A stretch of 64,000 nucleotides of DNA, from assembly GCF_004349355.1 (NCBI RefSeq), contig NZ_SMFK01000002.1, forward strand, positions 558,001 to 622,000. Reading direction: 5' to 3'. How positions within the stretch are numbered: the first letter of the stretch is position 1; each line of letters opens with the position of its first letter. A program made the position numbers and the translations under genes. The notes beneath the pieces were generated by a model, which saw nothing but the letters and a program-made list of their open reading frames with translations, was not told the DNA's origin and made no database searches. The DNA comes from Flavobacterium cellulosilyticum. GTDB taxonomy: Bacteria > Bacteroidota > Bacteroidia > Flavobacteriales > Flavobacteriaceae. Shown here one piece after another: positions 47,501-55,283 of the stretch.

Positions 47501-49622
47501 GTTTTTGGAGATCGGCAATATCTAGATTTAATTTTAATTGTGTTGAAGGATATTTGTCTTTTGCATTTCCATTGGCAGACAGATTGAACGCTAAATTGGG
47601 GTCTTTGATGGCTGATTTTACTGCAAATAACCCGTTTTTGATATTTCCTTTTAAAGTTAAATTTTTATATACATATTTATTAAAAACTGCCTTCTGGACA
47701 ATTCCGTCCAGTTCCGCCTGTGCAGTTTTTGGATCCAAACCTTTCCCTTTTAGGTTCGCAGAAAGTGTGATTTTTCCCAAAGAGTCATTTTTGATTAAGC
47801 TTCCTAAATCGAAATCGAGCAAATACACTGTGGCTTTATATTTCTCATGATTTTTGATTCGCTGATCGTACAAGGCATCTACTTTAGCATCCCCAAAACT
47901 ACTATTTAAAGCCAAATTTGTTTTGAAATTCTCAATCGATCCATTAAATTTTCCCGCTACATTTATTTGGGAAGGCAGTTGAATGGAGTTGGGAATTATT
48001 CCTGTAGGTACAAAAGAAAGAACATCTTTAGAAGTGCTAGAGAATTTCTTGATGTTTAAATCATAATTCGCTTTTAGATAGTCAGGTAAGCCAGTAATTT
48101 TACCGGAAACGGTGACGCTTGTGTTTCCAATTCCACTCATTTCAAATTGCGGAATAGTAAGATCCTTAATTTTTCCATTTAAACGGGCATTCAAATACAA
48201 AACTGCATTTGGATTGCTTTTAAATAGATTCTCTTTTTGTAAATCGGGAGCAAATAGTAAAATGTCTTTAAACCCTATTTTGGCGTGATTTAAATTAGCT
48301 TCCAAAGTAAGGTTTTCGATATTCTTTTGCAAGACAGCAATCGATGGATAACCGACTTTAATGTTATTCTGCAGAAGCGTTTGTGGAGTCTTTAAATACA
48401 AATTCTTCAAATAAGCACTTTTTGGTCCATAAAAGAAATCAGTTTTTAATGCCTGAATTTGCAAGCCACTTTTTTCAATTGCAGCAAGTGATTTTATATT
48501 TCCTGAAATAGTATCATTCGAGTAATACAGTTTGGCTGCTTTAAAATATAATTTATCCAAATCAAGATGTCGGTAATCAATCCCTTTTGAGATTGGTTTG
48601 TAATGCATATCATCAAATTTGAAAACTATATTTTGTAAATCAACTGTATTCAATTTTACTTTCCATCTTATATTAGCTGTTCCAGTCGAATCGATATTGG
48701 GGGATTTAAATTGTTTGTCATTTACTCCCAATTTTAAATTTCCTTTCAAATTTTTTAATTCGAAAGTTTCGAAATCTAGCAGCTGTTTATTTAAATCTAT
48801 TTTGTTAACCGATAATTCTAAATTACCTAAAACCAATCCCGTACCCAATTTGGAATCTTTATTATCATAAGAAATATCAATATTAGATAAACTAATTGTG
48901 CCAAGTTTTAGTTTGAAATCTTTTCTCTTCGATATGGTATCCATCGTTTCAGCAGATACTTTTGCAATTCTTTCAACGATATCCTGATTCAAAACTAATT
49001 TCAAACCATTTAAATCAATAGTAGGAATGTTAAAATCCATTTTATCCAATTCAAATTTCTTGAATTTGGTGTCAAAATGTGCAATTATTACATGAATATC
49101 ATTTCTAGAATAGTTATCCTTAAAATTAAAATTGACATTTTCGAGATTTACTTTAACAACGGATATTGTAAAGGGTTTACTATTCGGGTCTGTGGGTTGT
49201 TTTGATTCAAATGCCTTGATGATATAATCGAAATTAAATACGTCGTCCTTGTTTTTGGAAATGTTGGCTGAGGCATTTTGCAGAGAAACCGAATTGACCT
49301 GCAATTCACTGTTTAAAAGTTTAAATAAATCAATATCGGCTTCTAGTCGTTTGCCAATTAATAAAGTATCTTTTTCTTGGTCTTCAAAATAAAATCCTTC
49401 TAAAACAATTTTTTTTGGAAAATTAATGTCAATTCGGTCTAATGAAACTTTAGTTTTAATTTTATTTTCTAAATAGATTATTGCTTTGTCTTTCGCATAA
49501 TTTTGGAAGGCTGGAACTTGAATTAAAATGAAAATAAGGAGTAAAAATGCAATTATCGAAATGACACACCAAAGCAGAACACCAAGTATTTTTTTTAGAA
49601 AATGAATTTGTTTTGTATGCAT
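44538..49622 (-). CDS. tamB: TamB-like inner-membrane/periplasmic assembly protein
   Basis: A 1694-residue protein with one N-terminal membrane segment (about 13-33, ILGVLLWCVISIIAFLLLIFILIQ) and a very long strand-rich periplasmic part, which in the AsmA-like/TamB group forms a lipid-carrying bridge between membranes. The C-terminal third holds the conserved TamB domain (YEFSDGAYEMNFNMIRRKFDIQKGS, FDLQSTENYTSG) and a Lys/Glu-rich coiled tail (EEKEIIKKEKIRKEKTKLKLEKEKQ). It is followed by tamL on the same strand, as in other Bacteroidota. The longer size than Escherichia coli TamB (1259) is normal here. Confidence 0.92.
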   Translation of the reverse strand: MHTKQIHFLKKILGVLLWCVISIIAFLLLIFILIQVPAFQNYAKDKAIIYLENKIKTKVSLDRIDINFPKKIVLEGFYFEDQEKDTLLIGKRLEADIDLFKLLNSELQVNSVSLQNASANISKNKDDVFNFDYIIKAFESKQPTDPNSKPFTISVVKVNLENVNFNFKDNYSRNDIHVIIAHFDTKFKKFELDKMDFNIPTIDLNGLKLVLNQDIVERIAKVSAETMDTISKRKDFKLKLGTISLSNIDISYDNKDSKLGTGLVLGNLELSVNKIDLNKQLLDFETFELKNLKGNLKLGVNDKQFKSPNIDSTGTANIRWKVKLNTVDLQNIVFKFDDMHYKPISKGIDYRHLDLDKLYFKAAKLYYSNDTISGNIKSLAAIEKSGLQIQALKTDFFYGPKSAYLKNLYLKTPQTLLQNNIKVGYPSIAVLQKNIENLTLEANLNHAKIGFKDILLFAPDLQKENLFKSNPNAVLYLNARLNGKIKDLTIPQFEMSGIGNTSVTVSGKITGLPDYLKANYDLNIKKFSSTSKDVLSFVPTGIIPNSIQLPSQINVAGKFNGSIENFKTNLALNSSFGDAKVDALYDQRIKNHEKYKATVYLLDFDLGSLIKNDSLGKITLSANLKGKGLDPKTAQAELDGIVQKAVFNKYVYKNLTLKGNIKNGLFAVKSAIKDPNLAFNLSANGNAKDKYPSTQLKLNLDIADLQKLNLHAGPMKLRGNIDADIVNSDPDYLNGKIFFSNIQVLQEADVIVLDSIKIVAFADNKKNNIKINSQFLKAEVDGKYKLTTLAAALKKTLSQYIELGNSKNKAAADEQRLDFKLYVDNDPILFKIFPKLTGLEPINIAGKYNNVSDSLIVKGTIPRIVYDKNTIADGKINIETKGKVLDYQLSVATFESGQIKVPYTSLSGKVENNRLSYALEVKDSKEKKQYFIAGELLHADIKNTLKINAENLVLNYDKWNINAENAIEFGDKRLYIDKFYLDHSGNELKIQSQGNQNNAPLKVDFVNFKIETILNIIKKDKLMMQGLINGTALIENAMTKPTFTSDLKIDGFVFNEEAVGDILLKVESKTYNLLSTNVTLSGEGNDVSLDGTYKIDDSSFDLKLDMTKLNIKSIQGFSLGQIADGAGFLSGNFKITGNIDAPKLNGDLHFNDAGFRITKIDSYFKTSNKNVSFQNETIAFDHFNFYDENQNELSLNGTVHSADFRNYDFGLSIVANNFRAIHSKEADNDLFYGDLILDTNLNLKGTIYNPIVSGNIRINEDTKFTIVLPQSDPSIADREGIVEFVNEDNLYLKQTASLEKKLNQSALIGMDVSVAISIDKKAELTLVIDKGNGDYLNLKGEAQLTGGIDPSGKTTLTGKYEFSDGAYEMNFNMIRRKFDIQKGSYIVWNGEPTMATLNINAIYKVSAAPIDLLGNQLGAVSQTVKNTYKQKIPFQTILKMNGELMKPEITFDIILPDGNYGVASDIVTASQAKLEQLRQEPAELNKQVFALLLLNRFIGENPFASESGGTSAESLARQSVSKILSQQLNDLAGDLISGVQLNFDLQSTENYTSGAKENRTDLKVGISKKLFDDRIKVTVGSSFGVEGQERANENASNIAGDVALDYQLTKDGRYMIRVYRKNEYQVAIAGQIVETGIAFIVTMSYNKFSELFHRTEEEKEIIKKEKIRKEKTKLKLEKEKQENLDKELIEDNDQ

Positions 49623-49792
49623 ACGTCAATAAAACTCTTTCAGACTCAATCTGTATTAATAAATTTAGTATTCTTAGAACTTACAAATGTGTACAAAATA
49701 TAATATAATAGATTACATAATTACACTTATTTATTGTAAAATTTTATGTTTTTATAGAGTGAATCGGACTTAAAATAGAGGATCTTAAATCA

Positions 49793-52579
49793 TCACAATT
49801 TCTCCTTTAAATATTTCGCCGTAACGGATTTTTTGTTTTTAATAATGTCTTCTGGTGTGCCTTCGGCGAGTAATTTCCCTCCATTTTCTCCACCTTCAGG
49901 ACCCAAATCAATAATCCAGTCGGCGCATTTTATCAAATCCAAATTGTGTTCAATTACTAATATTGAATGTCCTTTGTCGATTAAAGCTTCAAATGAAGCT
50001 AAGAGTTTCTTAATGTCGTGGAAATGCAGACCCGTTGTGGGTTCATCAAACACAAATAGTGCTTTTTCTTTGGTAGCTCCTTTAACTAAGAAAGAAGCCA
50101 GTTTGATGCGTTGTGCTTCACCACCAGAAAGGGTAGAAGAGGACTGTCCCAATTGCACATAACCCAAACCAACATCCTGTAATGGTTGCAATTTTTGGAT
50201 GATTTTATTTTGTTTGTTAGCTGTGAAAAATGCTATCGAATCATCGACGGTCATAGTCAGAATATCATGAATGTTTTTACCATTGAAAGCAACTTCCAGC
50301 ACTTCTTTTTTGAATCGTTTTCCGTTACACGTTTCGCAATGCAATTGTACGTCGGCCATAAAAACCATTTCTACATTTATGGTTCCATCACCTTTGCAGG
50401 TTTCGCAACGACCACCATCAACGTTGAAAGAAAAATGTTTGGCTTGATAACCACGGATTTTGGATAGTTTTTCTTTGGCAAATAATTCCCGAATCTCGTC
50501 ATACGCTTTAATGTAGGTCACAGGATTCGAACGAGAACTTCGACCAATCGGGTTTTGATCCACGTATTCGATATGTTGAATTTTATGGTAATACCCACGC
50601 ATTTCAGAAAATTGTCCGGCTTTTTCCCCCACACCATCCAGCTGTTTCTGCATTGCCGGAAATAATATTTTTTTTACTAAAGTACTTTTTCCACTACCGG
50701 AAACTCCTGTAATCACCGTCAAACATTCCAAAGGAAATTTGACATCAATATTTTGTAAATTGTTTTCTCGTGCACCAAGTATTTCAATATAATTGCTCCA
50801 TTTTCGGCGAATACGAGGTGTCTTAATTTCTAAATCTCCATTCAAATATTGAGCTGTTAAAGAAGTCGATTTCAAGATTTCATCAAAAGTACCTTGTGCC
50901 ACTAATTCGCCACCAAAAGTACCGGCTTCAGGACCAATATCAATAATCATATCAGCAGCTTTCATAATGTCTTCATCGTGTTCCACCACTATAACTGTAT
51001 TTCCTAAATCACGCAATGATAGCAAAACTTTAATCAGGCGTTCGGTATCTTTTGGATGCAAACCAATACTAGGTTCGTCTAGAATATACATCGAACCCAC
51101 CAAACTACTTCCTAATGAAGTGGCCAAATTAATGCGTTGCGATTCTCCTCCAGAAAGTGTCGCCGAATTTCTATTTAACGTCAAATAATCCAACCCAACT
51201 TCAGTCAAAAACGATAATCGGTTGTTGATTTCTACTAATAATCGTTTGGCAATTTGCTTTTCATACACATCCAATTCGATATTTTTGAAAAAAGAAACTA
51301 AATGTTTGATAGGCAAATCGACCAAATCCGACACGGTTTTAGAATTAATTTTCACATAAGAAGCTTCGATTCGCAAGCGTTTTCCTTTACAAGAGTAACA
51401 TTTGGTTTTGCCACGATAACGTGAAAGCATCACCCGATTTTGAATTTTATAATTTTTTACTTCTAATTCTTTGAAGAAGGCATTCAATCCTTGAAAATAA
51501 CTATTTCCAGTCCAAACCAACTCTTTTTGCGCATCCGAAAGTTCGAAAAAAGGTTTGTGAATCGGGAAATCAAATTTGTACGCGTTGTTGACTAATTCGT
51601 CCCGAAACCAGCTCATACTTTCTCCGCGCCAAGGATAAATACCGTTTTCGAAAACGGATAAAGAGGTGTTTGGGATAACCAATTCTTCGTCAATCCCGAT
51701 GATGTTTCCGTAGCCTTCGCAAACCGGACAGGCTCCATAAGGATTATTAAAACTGAACAAATGAACATTGGGTTCTAAGAAAGTGATACCGTCTAATTCG
51801 AAATTATTACTGTAAGAATGCCGTTTATTAGTGTTTAATTCCTGTAAATGACAAATCCCTTTTCCTTCATAAAATGCAGTTTGCACGGCATCCGAAAGTC
51901 GATTGTAAAATTCTTCTTCATCTTTAACGATAATTCTATCGATTATAAGAAGAATGTCTTTGTTATCTAACGAATGTTCGTCGATTTGATCCAAACGCAC
52001 GGTTTCATTTTCGACCAATATTCTCGAAAATCCTTGATTGAGTAAGGCTTTCAATTTGTCCTCAAGTGCTCTTCCTTTTTCAAGATGAATAGGAGCGAGG
52101 AGCAACCATTTAGTATCAATACCAAATTCTTTCACGTCTGAAATCACATCCGAAACGGTGTTTTTCTTCACTTCTTTTCCAGAAACAGGAGAAAAAGTCC
52201 GACCTACTCTGGCGAATAATAATTTGATATAATCATAAATTTCGGTAGATGTTCCAACCGTAGAACGGGCGTTAGTAGTATTTACTTTTTGTTCTATAGC
52301 AATGGCTGGCGCAATTCCCTTGATGTATTCTACTTTTGGCTTGTCAAGTCTTCCTAAAAATTGTCGAGCGTAGGAAGATAAACTTTCTACATAGCGACGC
52401 TGCCCTTCGGCATACAAAGTGTCAAAAGCCAAACTTGATTTACCAGAACCCGAAAGTCCAGTGATTACCACTAATTTGTTTCTAGGAATGGCAACATCCA
52501 CATTTTTTAGATTGTGAACTTGCGCTCCTTTGATAATAATATTTTTCTTAGGATCGAGTGTTGAAAGGTCAATTTGCAT
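49793..52579 (-). CDS. Excinuclease ABC subunit A (UvrA), copy 2
   Basis: A 928-residue second UvrA. Both ABC halves have intact Walker A ([18 protein letters not shown]) and [16 protein letters not shown] signatures, plus the C-terminal zinc module (CETCKGDG ... CETCNGKR). The UvrB-contact region ([19 protein letters not shown]) is recognisable but diverged, and the first half of zinc module 1 is gone (SNNFELDGI where CPxCG is expected), leaving only CPVCEG. It may work with UvrB at special lesions or, like class-II UvrAs, in drug resistance; unresolved. CAAAAGTA at 52598-52605 (TACTTTTG on the minus strand) is a likely -7 box. Preceding the tam pair on the same strand by 170 bases, but not in the same tight run. 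Confidence 0.92.
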   Translation of the reverse strand: MQIDLSTLDPKKNIIIKGAQVHNLKNVDVAIPRNKLVVITGLSGSGKSSLAFDTLYAEGQRRYVESLSSYARQFLGRLDKPKVEYIKGIAPAIAIEQKVNTTNARSTVGTSTEIYDYIKLLFARVGRTFSPVSGKEVKKNTVSDVISDVKEFGIDTKWLLLAPIHLEKGRALEDKLKALLNQGFSRILVENETVRLDQIDEHSLDNKDILLIIDRIIVKDEEEFYNRLSDAVQTAFYEGKGICHLQELNTNKRHSYSNNFELDGITFLEPNVHLFSFNNPYGACPVCEGYGNIIGIDEELVIPNTSLSVFENGIYPWRGESMSWFRDELVNNAYKFDFPIHKPFFELSDAQKELVWTGNSYFQGLNAFFKELEVKNYKIQNRVMLSRYRGKTKCYSCKGKRLRIEASYVKINSKTVSDLVDLPIKHLVSFFKNIELDVYEKQIAKRLLVEINNRLSFLTEVGLDYLTLNRNSATLSGGESQRINLATSLGSSLVGSMYILDEPSIGLHPKDTERLIKVLLSLRDLGNTVIVVEHDEDIMKAADMIIDIGPEAGTFGGELVAQGTFDEILKSTSLTAQYLNGDLEIKTPRIRRKWSNYIEILGARENNLQNIDVKFPLECLTVITGVSGSGKSTLVKKILFPAMQKQLDGVGEKAGQFSEMRGYYHKIQHIEYVDQNPIGRSSRSNPVTYIKAYDEIRELFAKEKLSKIRGYQAKHFSFNVDGGRCETCKGDGTINVEMVFMADVQLHCETCNGKRFKKEVLEVAFNGKNIHDILTMTVDDSIAFFTANKQNKIIQKLQPLQDVGLGYVQLGQSSSTLSGGEAQRIKLASFLVKGATKEKALFVFDEPTTGLHFHDIKKLLASFEALIDKGHSILVIEHNLDLIKCADWIIDLGPEGGENGGKLLAEGTPEDIIKNKKSVTAKYLKEKL

Positions 52580-52605
52580 ATGAAAACCGAATTTTCACAA
52601 AAGTA

Positions 52606-52912
52606 ATCAATTTTAAAATGAGAACGGCCACTGAATAAATCACAATTTTCATCAGCAAAAACAGTTTTTAGAAATTTATAACCTAAAAAGTAATGTGTTT
52701 GTGGGTTTGTAGAAACGGTTTTACCACTGAAAAGGTATACGGTTTTCTAAAGGTTGTGTTTTTTTTAACTTAATTTTATAGATTTCACTTGTTCCTTAAG
52801 ATAAAAAATTGTTAATTTGTAAATTAATTAATATCAAAAAATCATTAGCCTATACTATATAACTACTTTTTAGAGGAACACCCCATTCAATTTAAACTAA
52901 AAAAGTAATGCT
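52606..52912. other. Intergenic region between divergent uvrA copy 2 and sigma factor gene
   Basis: About 300 bases with no open frame or firm RNA fold. A 9-base direct repeat, (A/T)ACGGTTTT, occurs near 52714 and 52738. TTAATTTG near 52812 is a near-match to TAnnTTTG for the sigma gene. Confidence 0.4.
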
Positions 52913-53500
52913 ATGGCTAATAATATACAACTTCCAGACTCTTTATTAATAAAGAACTATGTCGAAGGCGACGAAAGCGCTTTAACCATTTTGATTAATA
53001 GACATCAATCAAAAATTTTCGGTTTTATTTATTCTAAAATCTCTGATCGGGATATTTCGAATGATATTTTTCAAGATACATTTATTAAAGTGATTAAAAC
53101 GTTAAAATCTCGAGCGTATAATGAAGAAGGTAAATTCTTGCCTTGGGTTATGCGAATTGCACATAACCTTATCATTGATCATTTTAGGAAAAATAAAAAA
53201 ATGCCAATGTATCGAGAAACTGAGGAATTTTCCATTTTTTCTATTATGTCTGACGATTCTCTTACTATAGAAAATCAAATTATCAAAGATCAAGTCGAAA
53301 TTGATGTTAAAAAACTTATCGAAGAACTTCCTGCTGATCAAAAAGAAGTTCTAATGATGCGCATGTATCAAGACATGAGTTTTAAAGAAATTTCAGAAAT
53401 AACAGGCGTTAGTATCAATACAGCCCTAGGAAGAATGCGTTATGCATTGATGAATATGAGAAAAGTGATTGAAAAACATCAAATTGTTTTAACAAATTAA
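52913..53500 (+). CDS. RNA polymerase sigma factor, ECF type
   Basis: A 195-residue sigma factor. Region 2 (about 25-95) includes RHQSKIFGFIYSKISDRDISNDIFQDTFIKVIK, with KFLPWVMRIAHNLIIDHFRKNKK typical of region 2.4; region 4 (about 130-185) includes LPADQKEVLMMRMYQDMSFKEISEITGVSINTALGRMRYALMNMR, the HTH that binds the -35 or -33 element. No anti-sigma gene adjoins it, so control may be transcriptional, by proteolysis, or by the 47-residue protein just downstream. Its target promoters are unknown. A match to housekeeping elements is not expected for ECF factors. Confidence 0.92.
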   Translation: MANNIQLPDSLLIKNYVEGDESALTILINRHQSKIFGFIYSKISDRDISNDIFQDTFIKVIKTLKSRAYNEEGKFLPWVMRIAHNLIIDHFRKNKKMPMYRETEEFSIFSIMSDDSLTIENQIIKDQVEIDVKKLIEELPADQKEVLMMRMYQDMSFKEISEITGVSINTALGRMRYALMNMRKVIEKHQIVLTN

Positions 53501-53553
53501 TACTAGATTGAACTTTTTTGCGTTCTAATATAAAATTTAAACGTTATTAGAAT

Positions 53554-53697
53554 ATGGCAAAAATTTACTCCACGAAAATAGTAGCTAATAAGGCACTAAA
53601 ACCTAAAAAAGAAACTGTTTCTTTTTTATTAAATTACTCAAAAGCGTTAAGCATTATAAAAGTAAAGAGTTTTAGTTTCGAAATTATGGCTAACTAG
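53554..53697 (+). CDS. 47-residue basic protein downstream of the sigma factor
   Basis: An ORF too short for most tracks: ATG at 53554, TAG at 53695-53697, starting MAKIYSTKIVANKALKPKKE. It is basic (Lys-rich front), with a hydrophobic centre (TVSFLLNYSKALSIIKV) and FEIMAN end. It begins 53 bases after the sigma gene and runs to a strong terminator, so cotranscription with it is likely. I recall short proteins like this after flavobacterial sigma genes, but do not know a function. Confidence 0.6.
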   Translation: MAKIYSTKIVANKALKPKKETVSFLLNYSKALSIIKVKSFSFEIMAN

Positions 53698-53700
53698 GAA

Positions 53701-53730
53701 AACGTCCCGAAATTATCGGGACGTTTTTTT
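53701..53730. terminator. Strong terminator between the small gene and nth
   Basis: AACGTCCCGA (53701-53710) pairs with TCGGGACGTT (53716-53725), loop AATTA, then TTTTT. It lies at the end of the plus-strand sigma unit; its right arm falls inside the last codons of convergent nth and the loop holds nth's stop codon. Confidence 0.9.
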
Positions 53731-54372
53731 ATAGTACTCTTCCAAAACAGATTTTTTACCAATAGTTTTTGTGATGACGTCTTTCTCTAAATCCCATCCT
53801 CGAGCGGGTGAATATTCTCTTCCGTACCAAATCATTTGAAGGTGTAAATCATTCCAAGTTTTCTCAGGAAATATACGTTTGGCATCTTTTTCGGTCTGAA
53901 CTACGTTTTTACCATTAGATAAATTCCAACGATACATCAAGCGGTGAATGTGTGTATCCACTGGAAATGCAGGAACACCAAATGCTTGTGACATTACCAC
54001 ACTTGCCGTTTTGTGTCCCACAGCTGGAAACTCTTCTAAGCTTTCAAAACTCTGAGGAACTACGCCTCCATGTTTGTCAATCAAAATGTGTGATAAACCA
54101 TGAATACCTTTTGATTTCATTGGCGACAAGCCACAAGGGCGAATAATTTCCTTGATCTCCTCGACAGTCATTTTTATCATATCATACGGATTATCGGCTT
54201 TGGCAAAAAGAATTGGCGTAATTTGATTCACCCGAACATCTGTACATTGTGCCGAAAGCAAAACAGCAATCAACAAAGTATAAGGGTCTTTGTGATTTAA
54301 AGGTATTGGGATTTCAGGATAAAGTTCTTTTAACGTATTTATAACAAATGTTACACGCTCTTGCTTGGTCAT
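53713..54372 (-). CDS. nth: Endonuclease III-like DNA glycosylase/AP lyase without iron-sulfur cysteines
   Basis: A 219-residue DNA repair glycosylase for oxidised pyrimidines. The helix-hairpin-helix motif FPAVGHKTASVV has catalytic Lys121 and the aspartate is Asp139 in PVDTHIHR. The C-terminal tail (WYGREYSPARGWDLEKDVIT) lacks the C-x6-C-x2-C-x5-C of the [4Fe-4S] cluster found in E. coli Nth: no Cys remains there. The enzyme may fold without it, as some Nth relatives do. Start at 54372; ATG at 54378 also possible. The stop codon is in the loop of the convergent terminator. Confidence 0.9.
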   Translation of the reverse strand: MTKQERVTFVINTLKELYPEIPIPLNHKDPYTLLIAVLLSAQCTDVRVNQITPILFAKADNPYDMIKMTVEEIKEIIRPCGLSPMKSKGIHGLSHILIDKHGGVVPQSFESLEEFPAVGHKTASVVMSQAFGVPAFPVDTHIHRLMYRWNLSNGKNVVQTEKDAKRIFPEKTWNDLHLQMIWYGREYSPARGWDLEKDVITKTIGKKSVLEEYYKKTSR

Positions 54373-54448
54373 TATCATTAAATTTGAAGGGTAAAGAAAA
54401 GCAATTTCAATGGCAAAGTCAAAATATATCAGAAGTTAATAATCATTT

Positions 54449-54592
54449 GGGCCTAATCCAGCTGTACGCTACAAGTCCTCCCTCAAAAAACTTTTTTTCT
54501 AATGCAATAAAGGAGCTTCCTTTGGTCGCTCTTTATTAGCAAGAAAAAATAGTTTTTTTTCAGTCCGGGCTTTCCACTTCCATCTGGGGCAG
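54449..54592 (-). repeat. Copy B of the dispersed flavobacterial intergenic element
   Basis: Read on the minus strand it begins GCCCCAGATGGAAGTGGAAA, passes GAGCGACCAAAGGAAGCTCC, and ends CTTGTAGCGTACAGCTGGAT. The plus-strand stretch 54506-54537 contains AATAAAGGAGC and its near-complement GCTCTTTATT, a hairpin. The head, the GTAGxGxAxAGC centre and the spacing match the element at 19581-19686. It lies between nth and bcp, in a gap of 378 bases. Confidence 0.5.
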
Positions 54593-54599
54593 GACAATA

Positions 54600-54676
54600 G
54601 GAATAACAATGACAATGACAATGACAATATCAATAAGAATGGCATTGGAAATAAGAATGGCAATAGCAATGTCAAA
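54600..54676. repeat. Simple hexamer-like repeat
   Basis: A low-complexity tract of overlapping GACAAT, CAATAA and GAATGG units (for instance three consecutive TGACAA) adjoins copy B. It is not coding and not a CRISPR array: units are short, contiguous and imperfect. Confidence 0.6.
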
Positions 54677-54750
54677 AAATATTTTTTAATTCTAAAATCT
54701 GTATTCTCTTTTCTATAATCTAAAATCAGCAATCTAAAATCTAAAATAAA

Positions 54751-55203
54751 ATGACAACACTACTAAAAGGAGACCAAGCGCCTGAATTTTTAGGAATTGA
54801 TCAAGATGGGAATGAACATAAACTAGCAGATTACAAAGGGAAAAAGTTAGTAGTTTTCTTTTACCCAAAAGCAAGTACGCCTGGTTGTACCGCCGAAGCT
54901 TGTGATCTAAGAGATAATTTCGAACGATTCCAAGCCAATAACTTTGCGCTGCTAGGTGTAAGCGCTGATACACCAAAAGCGCAATTAAAATTCAAAGAAA
55001 AATTCAACTTTCCGTTTCCATTATTAGCAGATGAGGATAAATCTGTAATAAAGGCCTTTGGAGTCTGGGGGCCTAAGAAATTTATGGGAAAAGAATACGA
55101 TGGAATTCATAGAACTACATTTGTAATTGATGAAAACGGAATTATTGACGAGGTCATTTCAGAAGTAAAAACAAAGGAACATGCCGCTCAAATCTTGAAA
55201 TAA
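54751..55203 (+). CDS. bcp: Thioredoxin-dependent peroxiredoxin (BCP)
   Basis: A 150-residue cytoplasmic peroxidase that reduces hydrogen peroxide and organic peroxides using thioredoxin. PKASTPGCTAEACDLRD holds the peroxidatic Cys46 and, five residues on, Cys51, the resolving Cys of the alpha-type BCP; the Pro-x3-Thr/x2-Cys context is complete. The C-terminal HRTTFVIDENGIIDEVI is also typical. It ends before a strong terminator; an atypical pair (Cys46-Cys51) suggests an intramolecular disulfide. Confidence 0.93.
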   Translation: MTTLLKGDQAPEFLGIDQDGNEHKLADYKGKKLVVFFYPKASTPGCTAEACDLRDNFERFQANNFALLGVSADTPKAQLKFKEKFNFPFPLLADEDKSVIKAFGVWGPKKFMGKEYDGIHRTTFVIDENGIIDEVISEVKTKEHAAQILK

Positions 55204-55230
55204 ATCCAATTAGTAAATTGATAACAAAAA

Positions 55231-55264
55231 AAAAGGTCGATAAAAATTATTTTATCGACCTTTT
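55231..55264. terminator. Bidirectional terminator after bcp
   Basis: AAAAGGTCGATAAAA (55231-55245) pairs perfectly with TTTTATCGACCTTTT (55250-55264), loop ATTA. It lies between convergent bcp and the gene ending at 55284. Confidence 0.9.
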
Positions 55265-55283
55265 TATAGTGATTTTGTGAAGG

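Noticed and set aside
50521..50541. GATTCGAAC motif resembling a tRNA T-arm
   Set aside because: It lies inside the second uvrA and no acceptor or anticodon arm fits.
54600..54676. CRISPR-like short repeats
   Set aside because: Units are 6 bases, contiguous and imperfect, with no spacers or cas genes nearby.
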